Assembly (NCBI RefSeq): GCF_964204645.1
Contig: NC_134025.1
Span: 17,390,001 to 17,454,000, forward strand
DNA length: 64,000 nucleotides
Reading direction: 5' to 3'
Origin: Tubulanus polymorphus
Lineage: Eukaryota > Nemertea > Palaeonemertea > Tubulaniformes > Tubulanidae
Position numbers and translations under genes: made by a program. The notes under the pieces are model-generated. The model searched no databases, was not told the origin of the DNA, and saw nothing but the letters and a program-made list of their open reading frames with translations. Shown here piece after piece: positions 1 through 11,378 of this stretch (positions are counted from its first letter, which is position 1; each line of letters opens with the position of its first letter).

Positions 1-53
1 CGAAAAGTGAACGCAATAGCCCGCTGGGACTAAAGTCCCAAGTGGGCTAAAAA
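1..53 (+). repeat. Repeat family R, 3' tail
   Basis: The sequence contains an imperfect hairpin (core GGGACTAAAGTCCC within arms AGCCC and GGGCT) followed by a short A run. The same tail closes the full-length copy ending near 20220 and recurs near 14741. The rest of this copy lies before the window. Confidence 0.8.
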
Positions 54-620
54 CGGAATTTGGTCATTTTGTTCGCATTCAAATGTGAATTTCAAAGATG
101 GATATTGAGAGTTGATGAAGTCAATAAAAGAGTTAAGATCAAAATCATCAGAAACTAAGCACAGAATGTCATCAACACATCTAATCCAAAAGTTAGGTTT
201 AGAGCCAGCGTAATTGGGAAGAATTTCGGATTCGAAATGTTCGAGGAAAAGATTAGCCAAAATGGGGGATTATGGGTTTCCCATAGCGAAACCGAAAATT
301 TGTTCATAGAATTTGTCTTGGAATTGGAAGTATAGATTTTTTACAGCGCTCCAAAAGTTCAAGTAAGCAATCTACAGGAATCGGGAAAACAAGATTGGAG
401 TCCGGGAGTTTTCTTCTTAATAAATTGAGAGTTGGTTCCAATGGTATATTTGTAAACAAGGATATAGCGTCGAAAGATATAAATTTTTGGCCATCAGGTT
501 TGAGATTTTTGAGTTTGTCTAAAAGATCCATATTGTGCTGAATGTCAGAATCAGAAAAAGTACCCAGAGCCGGGGAGTACTTTAGCCAGATATTTGGACG
601 TAGTTTTTATTCTGAAGAAA
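54..620 (-). pseudogene. Penelope-like reverse transcriptase fragment
   Basis: Read on the minus strand, this encodes part of a Penelope-type reverse transcriptase. Visible motifs are FDAISLFTNIPL (the SLFTNIP block typical of Penelope RTs), a GNP..PILANLFLEHFE block, and RCVDDIL, which stands where Y/F-V-D-D catalytic residues are expected. An upstream stretch containing LGTFSDSDIQHN extends the homology to about position 620. The frame is broken between about 260 and 360 and the N- and C-terminal thirds, including any GIY-YIG nuclease, are absent, so it is a dead fragment. GIY-YIG pieces of Penelope elements occur elsewhere in the window (23025, 60194), but nothing shows that they belong to the same family. 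Confidence 0.75.
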
Positions 621-3430
621 TCTTGTTTAAAAGTATAAGTTAAATATTTATGTACCCTGTGTTAAAAGTATCAGATGGAGAGGCCCGTGTACTTCTTCAC
701 AAAAATAGCATTTTGACCTTTCAAGGAGATCGGTGTGCAGCAAAGATATACGCGTTACCTCCGCTATGAGATTGTCAGGCAGGTGGGGAATTCGGGTCAC
801 CCGGGTCTATAGTCATGAACACTGTACTATAACGTCCAGACATCCATCTAAACGAGTCCATGCTCGTAGGTACCGGGTTTATAGTATCCAGGCAGCAGGC
901 GAATCATTTGGGTCACCTGCAATGTACTATAACCATAGAAATTTAGCACTGCTATGCTTTAACCAACCAACAGCTGATAGAGTTCATCAGAGCATCCAAA
1001 CTTTAAATCTCCGGAAATCTATCTACTGTTTTATAAGCAGTGGATGCCATGTGTCCCTCTAATCGACTTCATGAACGCAAACATTAAAAAAATGTGACGA
1101 TTTTAACTGCTAAATCTGCCAGCGATCACTTGATACCGTTACTTTTCATAGTTAATATCTTAAAAGTGAGATTGAAACAAATCCTTCCCGGATAAAAGGA
1201 TGATTTGATATTGTTTTAACAAGAGAAATCCCTCAAAAAAATCAAGACGCGGGGAATATATTTAAGGCAACGTTTCGCCTAAAACATTCAAAAGTCATAG
1301 TGTATTTCTAATATAACGCATGTGCATGATCAGGCCTCATGACAGATAGGCTACTACTCAACGGTGAAAGCCCTTAAATTCTGCTGACCTGTATTAATTT
1401 GTATTAGACAACAAACGTAAGTGACTTAAGCAAGGGGACAAAACGCGGACAGCGATTTCATTGTCTGTATCAATAAAATACATAATTAAGCATATATAGC
1501 CTTGGTATTTTTCTGCGCAGAAGTGTGTTTGTTGTTTGAGCTAAATGGATGAATGCCATATGTATAACTGAGCAATAATGTTTTAATGCGATAGAGCTAC
1601 CCCTCCCTCTCCTTTCAATCAATCTACGGTCCTAAAACCGTTTCGTATCAATAGATACATTAGGTGTAGATGTTGATTTAATTTCCGATAACAGAAACAA
1701 TTAGTAGTCGTACTTTCCGAAATTCAACTTAAGCCAGACTTTTCTAAGTCTGAGGATTTTACTTAGTTCCAAACGATTCGACTCTCACCGAATAACCAAG
1801 ACCTCAACTCTTGTTATATCTTTGTGTTCATTTGTAAAATCTTATGTACATATTCAAGCATGAATCAAGGACTTCGGTAAGAAACAGATTTTGAGAAAAC
1901 TGATTCTGATATTTGTCATCTGTGAGGGAAACGAGACATCAAGCTTAATTGCTGTTCTTGGTTCGACACCGTTTTCATAGCCATTTAAAACATAGTAGTG
2001 CGCACCCGGTAAATCGAACAGCCGTCTTACCAAGTCAACAGGTCATTTTTTCAAACTCAAAATAAAATGTTGTTGACCGCATATGCTCTTCCGGATCGAT
2101 ATTTGAATATTTATTCAAACAAAATCTTTGTTCGGGATATATTTAACATAAAACCAGACAGGAGAAAGTTAGACACAATTGTGTATATATGTTGATATTT
2201 CCTCTGTTCACAAGTTTACAACTGCTTACATCTGTTTTTATAAATTATCTAAACCGTTGTTGACGCCTGACCATCCAACTTGAGTACGTCTACTAACAAC
2301 CGTCTTGTATGGTTCTCACGTGGAAACCACGCATATTCTTTTAGTCTATATCTACTTGTTAAACTAGACACGACGTAATGATTGACAGTTCAGATAACAG
2401 TGTGTTGTTTTGCTGCTAGCGGAAAATTAGTCCATTGTAAATAATTTCTTGATTCATAATACTAAATCACCCTAAAGTAAGGGAATATTCTCCCAACTGA
2501 ACTCAATTTAAATTGTTGTGCGCCATCATTGACCTCGAACGATGAATTCAATGTAATTTTGAAACGCACTGAAAAATAACCAAAATATAGCGGTAAATTT
2601 CCGTCGATAAGATTTTATTAATTATGGTATTTAATTGAATTTTAACTGAATTCGGCGAAGTTCAAACACCCTTCAACCTAGCAAGACAGCTATATCAGTG
2701 CGATTATACATTCCTCTGTCAGGAAGAAAATTTTGGTCAAGCCCATTTTCATGTATAGTCAATTAGCACACTGTCCAAGCAACATGATGCTCACAGTGTG
2801 CAGGCTATTTTTGATCAGCGCGCTCAGTGACGTCACACAGAGCTCCTAAACTATAATGATCCAAAAATTGAACTAAACTCAATGTATCGGTACAAATCCA
2901 AACATGTACACGGCCGGTATTTTACATTTGATAACAAAAACCCGTTCATGCAGCGCACAGACCGCACCAACCCATGAAGTTTCGCCGTTAGTTTCTTATA
3001 GTATACATTTGATCGGACGAAACTTATTTAGTTAACATTCTAACCGTGTGAATCCCTAGTTTTCGGAATTCTGACATTTTAGGAATTGTGCGCATAAACG
3101 CCGCTTTCCAAATGAAATTTGGAATTTAAAGATAATTGTCGTTTTCTAATACGTGAATTTGAAACTGTCGTAGGTTAGCACTATAATTGCTATAACACAA
3201 TTATCCTTCATGATTAAAAGCATAAATACAGTATCGGGAAAGGAAACTAACTCCATCCTTTATATTTCAATTCATATTTCGAATCAGAATAGCGAACAGT
3301 AGGACCTTCTCAAGACGAAATAAAAAACAGATTCTCTCCGTCACCACATCTTCAAAATACTGTTTATTTAAGGTAACATCCAATTAAAAACAACCGACTG
3401 GGGTTGGGCCAGTAATCGCAAGCAAAGGTC
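621..3430. other. No gene recognised
   Basis: AT-rich sequence without a convincing reading frame, conserved motif or transposon end. The longest frame (733-1062, plus) has no recognisable domain and is treated as chance. It is probably intron 1 of the RAB21-like gene, or old repeat, but nothing here proves that. Confidence 0.4.
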
Positions 3431-3431
3431 A

Positions 3432-3539
3432 TGCAGTGAACCGACCTAGGCTACAATATTGTAGCCTCAGTCAGTGTTTACAAAAAAAAGTTGTGCAGTG
3501 AACCGACCTAGGTTACAATATTGTAGCCTCAGTCAGTGC
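3432..3539. repeat. 62-bp tandem duplication with palindrome
   Basis: Two copies of a 46-bp segment starting TGCAGTGAACCGACCTAGG lie 62 bp apart (3432 and 3494). Each contains the near-perfect palindrome GGCTACAATATTGTAGCC. The copies differ by about one base (C to T in GGCTAC/GGTTAC), so the duplication is recent or conserved. Confidence 0.8.
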
Positions 3540-3766
3540 TAACAGCTGAATCACACGTTCTACGCAAACTCGCGCTGCTAGGTAACAAATTATCTGTCAT
3601 TCCTTTGACCGAAGCATAACCGTTTTTCTTTTTTCAGCTTTACAATTGATTCCATGAATTTAATAATTCCATTTTCGAATAATAATGTGTTTTATGAGTA
3701 CCTTAAATCTTCTGATTTCTGTGATGAATTTTGTATAGTTATTTGGGAAGATTAACGTCCGACAGG

Positions 3767-5925
3767 TGAGCATCAACGTCGGTTCAATGCAGCTTCCTGC
3801 CAGGAAGTCGCTATTTTAATGCCAAATGAGCCAACCAACTGTCGAGACATCACAATACGTAAGAGAGCCGGACCTCTGCAACATATTTCTGAATTACACC
3901 ATGCATACAACTCCCTTCAATACCCAATTCTGTTCCCGTATGGTTCGAATGGCTATAATATCAACATTACAAATGAATCTGGGAAGGTTTCACAATCACA
4001 ATACTACAGCTACCACTTGATGGCAGGGAATCAACAGCTAAATCATCTCCTACTTTGTCGCAGATTGTTCCAGCAATTTCTGGTGGATATCTATTGTAAA
4101 ATCGACTTCAATTTCTACGCCGTGAACATTTTACATTCTGACGGTCATCCCCGAAATGTTGGTGCCCACGTGATTTTACCTGCCACGTTTACGGGTGGAC
4201 CCAGGTATATGCATGAGCGCCAAATGGACGCCATAGCTTATGTGCCAAAGTATGGGAAACCAGATCTTTTTATTACAATGACCACTAATCCAAAATGGCC
4301 CGAGATCACCTCCTGTTTAACAAACGGCAAATGATCGACCCGATATTGTTGCCCGCCTTTTCCATCTGAAATTGCAGAAGTAATGCTTAATCTGAAAACC
4401 ACCGCTTTTGGCCAAGTCAATGCATGGCTTTACTCCATTGAGTACCAAAAGCGAGGCCTACCCCATGCTCACATTCTAATTTGGTTGCATCCCTCTAGCA
4501 AAATCCGGCCTGATGATATCGATGCTTTTGTTTCAGCTGAAATACCCTCGAAATCTCAAGATCCTTCACTTCACGACATAGTCATTAAGCACATGATTCA
4601 TGGGCCATGTGGAAGCCTGAATCAAGGTTCACCCTGTATGGCGGACAAATGCTGCACTAAAAAATTCCCAAAGAATTTCATTGCTGCTTCTGAACAGGGA
4701 ACCGAAATACCCTAAATACCGCCGCCTTCCTCCTGAAGCAGGTGGCCACACAGCTCATATAACTATGAAATCTTTTAGTCACTCGCATTTAGTTGAGATT
4801 GACAACAGATGGGTGGTGCCATGTAATCCTTGGCTACTGCAACAAGTCAATGCACATGTAAATGTTGAACTCTGTATGTCTGTCAAAAGTATCAAATATG
4901 TTCTAAAGTACGTTACTAAAGGGTGCGACCAAGCAGTTTTTTCACTTCATAATTCTACATATGAAATATCTAATTACCAACATGGAAGGTATGTTGGTAG
5001 TATTGAGGCTGCCTGGCGAATTTTCAATTACCCAATACACGAGCATTTCCCACCTGTATATCAATTAGCTGTTCACCTCAAAAATGGTCAGAGAGTCTAC
5101 TTCACTGAAAAAAATGCACAACATATTGCAACTCAAGGACCTCCCCATACTACCCTCACAGAATTTTTCACACTGTGTTCTAATGATCAATTTGCTGAAA
5201 CCTTACTCTACAATGAAGTTCCACAGTATTACACATGGAACAAATCCACTAAAAGATGGTCTAGAAGGAAACACGGAATTGCCCATGCCACTAAACCGGG
5301 AATATTTTATGCCCCATGTATCCGCCGTGTATTTACCATTAGCCCTAAACTTAAGGAATGCAACTTCCTACGATTGCTGCTTCATCACGTCCGTGGTCCT
5401 AAGTCTTTCACAGACCTCCAATACTACGACGGCACTACATATCCTTCCTATCGTGAAACGTGTTTGAAGCGTGGCCTCATAGAGAGTGACAGCCATTTAG
5501 TGCACTGCTTTAGAGAGGCAACTTCGTTCAAGTCATTATCAGGACTACGTACACTTATTGCTGTAATGGTCACTTCTTACGACGTTAGTGATGCAAATGC
5601 GCTTTGGCAGCAGTTCCGTGATGATATGACCGAAGATATCCTCAACCGGGAGCGACACACAACAAATAACAGTGGCCTCCCTTATGCATTGCACATGTAC
5701 TGTGCTGCTTTGCATGATGTTGCTGTGTTGGTGTTGCGCATTTCTAATAAAAGTCCGAACTACTATGGCCTACCCATTCCCGACAGTGTATTGCCTACTT
5801 TGCCTCGAGTCTATATACAACAGATATCATATAATCAAATTCAACAAAGAAAATATGTGCAGGAAAATGGAATTAAACTTAATACTCAACAGGCACATGT
5901 TATTGGAATTGTATTATACCTATAG
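3767..5925 (+). pseudogene. Helitron Rep (HUH nickase) region
   Basis: This is the rolling-circle replication initiator part of a Helitron transposase. In order: a Helitron-like N domain (RRFNAASCQEVAIL, then HAYNSLQYPILFPYG), the block FTGGPRYMHERQMDAIAYV with YGKPDLFITMTTNPKW, the two-histidine motif GLPHAHIL, and KYVLKYVTKG holding the tyrosine region. The reading frame changes near 4331, near 4380 and near 4710, so at least three frameshifts separate the pieces. Similarity ends at about 5925, where unrelated sequence replaces the start of the helicase domain. Identification as Helitron Rep is secure; the gene is not functional as it stands. Confidence 0.9.
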
Positions 5926-6314
5926 ACCTATGTATCCAAGTCTTTACAACACTTCGAAGACCGCATTGTACTTGTCATGTGATTTTAGTAACAGCGGAAG
6001 TTTCGGTCCCTTACCTCGTTCATTTACGTGCAAGTGGCGGTAGGAGCTGCTTGGTAAATTTTGTTATCCCGAAATCATAACGTGTCGTAAGTTTTACCTT
6101 TAATTAATTATTATTCTGTGGTCTTCAAATTCCGTTAATAACTCGTCGTGTAACATGTACGCATTTCCAGTAAGATCTACAGCTAATTTCAGTTGTTGAA
6201 TATCATTAATTACTGAATATTTTCGTCATTTTTGCCAGGTTAAGTAATATACTGACGAGATTTACTGACTGAGAACTTCCGGTTAGGGTTTTTTCGTAGG
6301 CAATTTCGGAGCAT

Positions 6315-6590
6315 TCTGGTGTAACCAGAAAGCGGAACGAACTCAAGACTTTACTTAAAGAGGAAAGAATCGAACTTTATAGGGAAGAATTAGTCGTCGC
6401 ATGGGAAAGATATACTAGCAGCCATAAAAAACTGATGTCATCTTTGACCGAACAAACCGAAATCGACAACGAGGATGCCTGTTTTCTAGAAGAAAACGAA
6501 ATACACAAAGATTTTCTGAAGCACATCGATCACTTTATTATTATAGCACAACCTGCACTAGAATCGCGTTGTGAAACTACTGTCCAACAT
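6315..6590 (+). pseudogene. Charged coiled-coil ORF fragment, gag-like
   Basis: An open stretch rich in Lys, Glu and Arg (TRKRNELKTLLKEERIELY and following) lies between the Rep and helicase portions of the Helitron. Length, charge and likely helical character recall the N-terminal part of BEL/Pao-type gag proteins, but I see no diagnostic motif and this is a weak guess. It runs on in one frame into the helicase remnant, which is read in another frame. It may be inserted retroelement sequence or a captured exon. Confidence 0.25.
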
Positions 6591-6842
6591 CTAACAAATC
6601 TCGTCAGTCTACAGCAGCGCCAAACGCAGAACCAGATGGACGTGAAACAGAACCAAATCTTCATGCATCAGCCAGCGCAACTGCTGAATCTTTTTCAAAT
6701 ATACTGTTACAAATTGGATCTGGTTCGTACCCAGTAACATCTCCACCTGACACCATTCATTTGCGGCTTGATATCAACGTGACTTCATCGCATGATAATT
6801 TCATCAACAGTGTGTATCCGTACCTGGCTGCTAACTACAAAT
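6591..6842 (+). pseudogene. Helitron/Pif1-type helicase, internal fragment
   Basis: The frame containing FSNILLQIGSGSYP and later FINSVYPYLAANYK matches the region of Helitron-encoded Pif1 helicases that precedes the ERAILAP block. The matching continuation (PNWLANRAILAPLNETV) is found 1.65 kb further on, near 8495, so about 1.65 kb has been inserted at this point. The Walker A half of the helicase, which should lie upstream, is missing. Confidence 0.65.
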
Positions 6843-8487
6843 AAAGGACCAACGGCCCAGAAGCTCACCGACATGATAATCTGAGAAGTAAAAGGAAGAA
6901 AGTGAAATATGCTTTCAAAGAAGTGGTTGCTGACCTGGTCCCAATAAGTAATTGGTCAGGAAGATCTCATCGAGAGATTTAGCCTGGCATTGTTGATCTT
7001 ACCAGTCAATCCTGTGACAACATTGAACTTTGCATTTGAAATTGGGGTGGAGGGGGGGTAATAATCAAAGCTTAGTTGACAAAGAACCGTGAGGTGGAGA
7101 GGTAACACTTCATATAAAATAAAATGTTTTATCTTTTCGCAAGATAACAAGCTAATTTTTTTACAATAACTTGAATCTTGAATAGTTCAGATGTTCCGTT
7201 GTACATGTATCTAGGTTATGGTTTCCCGTGAACGTCGTAATTTTTGTTATAAGTTTAATGACTGCTACTCGCCAGATCATTACCTAAACAAGAGGCCCTG
7301 AAGGTAAAAAAGAGAAAATATATGTTTTACTGATGCTTCTGTATTCCGTTGCCCTAGCAAACTAATTAGCCTAATGACCAAACATCGCGAGTTGCTAAAT
7401 TACGCTAAATATTAAGTTCGTTCGTATCATCTCGAAATTTCAGCCTGGCCACCCTCGCTCAAGAAATGTTTTAGACGCCTGTACAATGTTCTACTATCAA
7501 AATCATTGAAGAAACTGTTTTCATGCACTAACACGCATTGTAGCGACAGATAAGAAGACAAAGCAATTCAACCCACCGTTCATATCCCTATATCAGGTCT
7601 TTAATTATGTTGTTATAACTTTTTTCGGAAATAATTCAGTAATTGCACATCCGCTAAAATAGCTTCAGGGACAGCCGAAAATGTGGAGAGCTCTCATTTG
7701 CTCAATTGGCAAGCTGGTGCTGCCATCATTTATCGGTATTGCGCAATCGCAAGGCCAGTAAATCCATTGAGTAAAAATTGGAGGGGTGGAAGATAATTTC
7801 TTTCTCCTAATAACCTATAGTAGCAAACGATATAGCTGAAAGAAGTTTGTATTCCGATTCAGCAGGCATTTTTTACAAACGAGGTCCAGTCATGAAAAAA
7901 TGAAGGTCTTTTTATTGGATATACATTGTAATTCGTTAATTCATCAGGAGAAACTGAAGACTTACCTCCCTCCCTCGTACATGTACCATACCCGACGACT
8001 GGTGGAAGTTAATACACTACGGTTTCTTCGAGTATCTTGACGTCGACGGTGCTCTTATTTCATGAGTCAGTGACCAAGTATAAAAATGTAACGTGCTTTT
8101 CCGCCATTTGTTTTCTTAACAGTAATCGTCAATACACAGCTTGATATTTTACGAAATGGATCTATTTTAGCGAGGATCCACCTGTCATTCTACGCAGTGT
8201 AAGGCGCATGCGCATCTGCTAATGATTATTCATGACTTAGGTCATTCCAGGTCAAGTCAAACTATATTAAAGCTAAGGAAATTTTCTAATTATCTAAAAA
8301 TTTACAGCTTAGATCAATCACATCGCAACGAAATTTGCACAATAGCGAGTGTTAAGCTATTTGAATCATCTGCAACAAGAAATACGACCGGGTCTATCAC
8401 CGTTTCAAAATGTGGCTTGTTAACATCACTTTCTAGCAATATTGGCACAAGACCAACTAGACCGTTGGCATAAGAAGCGAACCATAG
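6843..8487. other. Insertion within the Helitron helicase gene
   Basis: Non-coding sequence splitting two parts of the helicase that should be contiguous. It begins near a short element AATAAAGGACCAACGGCCCA that recurs with small changes near 54601 (AATAAAGGACCAATGGTCC, a small hairpin). I could not recognise terminal repeats or a target duplication, so its class is unknown. Confidence 0.5.
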
Positions 8488-9131
8488 GTTCGCTAAAAAC
8501 CAAACTGGCTTGCCAACAGAGCTATACTTGCTCCTCTTAATGAAACTGTCGATGAGATTAATGCCCAAGTGACAGCAGTTTTACCAGGAACAGCTATATC
8601 TTATGACTCTATAGACACTGCATTAACTGATGAGGAGGCAATACACTCTCCAGTTGAGTTTCTAAACACTCTAGATCTACCTGGAATACCTCCACACATA
8701 CTTATTCTGAAGACAGGTTCACCAATTATTGTCTTAAGGTCATTGAACCCACTAATGGCACTAGGTGTGTAGTGAGACAAATACTGCCTTATGTTATAGA
8801 AGCCACAATCATAACAGGCCCAGCAGCTGGTACATATACTTTCATTCCCAGAATACCACTTATTCCAACAGTCGGTGATCTTCCATTTCAGTTCAAACGT
8901 CTCCAATTTCCTGTGCGTTCATCATTTGCAATGACAATAAACAAATCTCAGGGCCAAACTTTTGAAAATGTTGGCCTAGACCTCTCGCATCCTGTCTTTT
9001 CTAATGGTATGCTGTATGTTGCTCTTTCTCACGTAGGATCTGCTTCTGCCATAACAGTTTATCAGCCACAGACTACATCTAACAGCAGCCATTACACTCG
9101 AAATGTCGTTTACCAAGAAATATTTCTATAA
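8488..9131 (+). pseudogene. Helitron/Pif1-type helicase, C-terminal part
   Basis: The segment encodes the C-terminal half of a Pif1 family helicase: WLANRAILAPLNETVDEIN, EFLNTLDLPGIPPHILILK with G.PI..LR.LNP, then FPVRSSFAMTINKSQGQTF and SNGMLYVALSHV (helicase motifs V and VI, with the conserved TINKSQGQT). A frameshift near 8765-8775 separates the two frames. The gene stops at 9129-9131, about 290 bp before the Helitron 3' hairpin, the usual arrangement. Confidence 0.85.
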
Positions 9132-9390
9132 GATGGTTAATTTAACTGATGTTTACCCAAATGCCCTCATTTTTTTATCTATGAATTTTAGCAAATAGTG
9201 TTACATCTCAACGCAATGCATTATTTCGATTAATTATTCCATTGCATACATTGTATTAACATCGTTTTCAATGATAGTTTGTTTCAATCTTAAATAAAAT
9301 CAATATAATAATTTTGTTCAAACACTTATGTCGTATCTCCATTACCTTCAGAACTGCTTTCTAGATCTCATTCTTTCATTACAATCCAAA

Positions 9391-9420
9391 CTCCCGTCCA
9401 TTGGACGGGTATTTAGCTAG
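9391..9420 (+). other. Helitron 3' terminal hairpin and CTAG
   Basis: CCCGTCCATTGGACGGG forms a 7-bp stem with a short loop, ten bases upstream of CTAG, which is followed by T. This is the canonical CTRR end of Helitrons and fixes the 3' boundary of the element. Confidence 0.9.
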
Positions 9421-9534
9421 TTTAAATATAATTGATTGCACCATTTATTAGTGGAGCGGATCTAGACTGTTTCCCAGATCCAGGCCCAGGTACCAGTCTA
9501 CACCTTTCACCCCACGATTTTATGCTTGGCTTAC

Positions 9535-9684
9535 CTGTAAAGTTGTAAGGTGTTTGTCATTGAATTTATTTTCCACATAACGAAGCACCAAAGAAGTTTT
9601 GCCAACAGCTCCTTCACCCAGTAAAACGACCTTGAAAGAGAAACTCGCACGACTGGCCGTGGAACTGGCAGCAGCATTAGCCAT
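9535..9684 (-). CDS. RAB21: RAB21-like small GTPase, first coding exon
   Basis: This minus-strand exon starts with ATG at 9684 and encodes 50 residues ending at a consensus donor, CAG|GTAAGC (intron begins at 9534). The peptide has a short Ala/Ser-rich N-terminus, then SFKVVLLGEGAVGKTSLVLR with the P-loop GEGAVGKT (glycine 24 to threonine 30), and ends FNDKHLTTLQ, leading into switch I. This arrangement and the ENKFNDKH..TLQ segment are characteristic of RAB21, an endosomal Rab involved in integrin and early endosome traffic. Later exons are not visible in the window; they would lie at lower coordinates, beyond the Helitron, or outside the window. The only confident host gene here. Confidence 0.88.
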
Positions 9685-9903
9685 ACCTCTTTTCTCTACT
9701 AGTACTAGTCACTTAGGCCTGTGAAATTAAGGAATCAGTTTACTGTCACGCACCTTATCAGTGTTCTCCATTGTATTGATTTCTCAGGGGCAGGAGATAA
9801 TAATTAGTGCAGATCTCAATCTCTGTCACACAGAAACATAGCAGCAAGCGCCACAGGCGCAAAGCCCCAGTAGTAGGGTTTCGGCTCGCCCCCAAAAAGA
9901 TTT

Positions 9904-10203
9904 GAACTAGGGGTCCAGGAACACCATGTCCACTTGGATCGTGGTTTCAAATGCTCAACAATCTAAGAATTCAATAGGCCTATTCAACACCCCCTGGTGA
10001 CCATATACTGAAATCAATGACGTTTGAGTAACCACAATTTTAGATAATAATACTAAATTATTCTACTATTCAACGCTTCTGGTGACCATATACGCTACAA
10101 ACCCTTTCACTTGAACCTCACCACAATCATGTCATGAGCTACAATATTGAAATTTATTGTTCTAACAAAATATACCGAGATACCATGGAAATACTAAGTA
10201 CTA
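9904..10203 (+). repeat. Repeat family R, 5' portion
   Basis: The block begins AACTAGGGGTCCAGG, the 5' start shared with copies at 18936 and 24567. It contains two diverged units with the landmark CCCCTGGTGACCATAT, and ends without the family's 3' part. It is more diverged than the other copies. Confidence 0.7.
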
Positions 10204-11369
10204 TTATACGCCCCAGGTCACCACACTACAATTCCTGCATGCTAATGGGTTAATCATTTGAAAAAAAGTAAGTTTTCTCCAAACATTTAATTCAATCAAA
10301 TCCAATTTTCATTCTGTATTTTTCTGGAAAATACTCAAGGAAGCTATGATCACTTCCATATTGATTGATCTTAAAAATTAATATATTTTATATACGATTG
10401 TATATTCTATTTTCCTTCAACCTTTCATTTATGCTGGTAAAATCAGTAGGCCTACTCCAACCAATTCAACCCTTACAATACCACTACCTTATGTGATACG
10501 GTATCACTTAACCCTTCTTCCAGAAGGGCATATCTATCAGTATCAGCCGGTGCTGCCATCTGCATAAAATCCAAGATGGCAACAGCCAGGAAAAAACAAT
10601 TTGGCTGGATGAAACGGTTCAGCCGCTCGTATATGATGCTGAAAGTGATGCTTGCGACTTGGAATTTGGTAGTGAACAAATTGAGAGTGACAACGAATAT
10701 GATAGCAGCAGTTCAGATGATGAGACTTAGTCAGAAAATAGGTTTATAGTGCCGGCTATGATTTTGATGATGAAAAATGAAATCAGTGACAATTTTTTTA
10801 GACCCTGTTGATACGGTTGTCATGGCAACGGACACCATTAACAATAATGAAGAACCAGAAACTGTCCATCCTCAAGGTCACATATATCCAAATAATTTGT
10901 CTTATTCGTAAGCCCAATGGTTATCAACACCATGGTATACAATGTATCAGCGTCAAATACATAGGTTACAATTTTCTGAGGCCTGAAATTATACCCCAAT
11001 GAAACCCCTTACATCCGGCCTTCCGACATATCGGTGGAGAAGTTGGTAAATGAGTGAAAAAATAAATTTTCTAGTTGTTCTATTGCTTAGAAATTTTTAC
11101 TACATAAAGTAAGGATATATGGCATACTATTTCAGTTGGAATTGAATAGATCAGTGCATTTTGCTAGGAGACAGAGCAGTTTATCTGAAACTTTTTCGTG
11201 AATTTTTTTCAAGGCGGCCATCTTGGAGTATGTGACCTTGAACTTCAAGTTCACTTATATCCAAATTATTTATGTCTACATCGTTGGCCCATAAGTTATC
11301 AACAACATGCTATATAAATTTTCTTTGTCAGATACCTTGGTAACTATTCTATGAAGTTTCAAATATACC
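10204..11369. other. No gene recognised; short acidic frame
   Basis: AT-rich sequence. Around 10585-10730 (plus) there is a short open stretch ending in an acidic run (ESDNEYDSSSSDDE) of the sort seen at the N-terminus of piggyBac-type transposases, but it is too short and lacks any further domain. I see nothing else of note up to the Mutator-like element. Confidence 0.3.
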
Positions 11370-11378
11370 CCTATAAAC

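Larger units (their letters stand above)
3767..9420 (+). mobile_element. Helitron, autonomous type, degraded
   Basis: The segment carries a Helitron Rep region (3767-5925), separated helicase pieces (about 6591-6842 and 8488-9131) and a textbook Helitron 3' terminus. The terminus is the hairpin CCCGTCCATTGGACGGG followed by TATTTAGCTAG, with CTAG at 9417-9420 and a T immediately after. The 5' end (expected TC after an A) was not located, so the start given is only where Rep similarity begins. The element lies in the inferred first intron of the RAB21-like gene, 115 bp from its splice donor. Frameshifts and inserted sequence make it inactive. Confidence 0.85.

Noticed and set aside
733-1062. 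109-codon plus-strand frame
   Set aside because: No domain, no splice logic, and composition like the surrounding non-coding DNA; treated as chance.
10585-10730. Acidic ESDNEYDSSSSDDE stretch as piggyBac transposase start
   Set aside because: Only a few dozen codons, ending in a stop, with no DDD catalytic region nearby.
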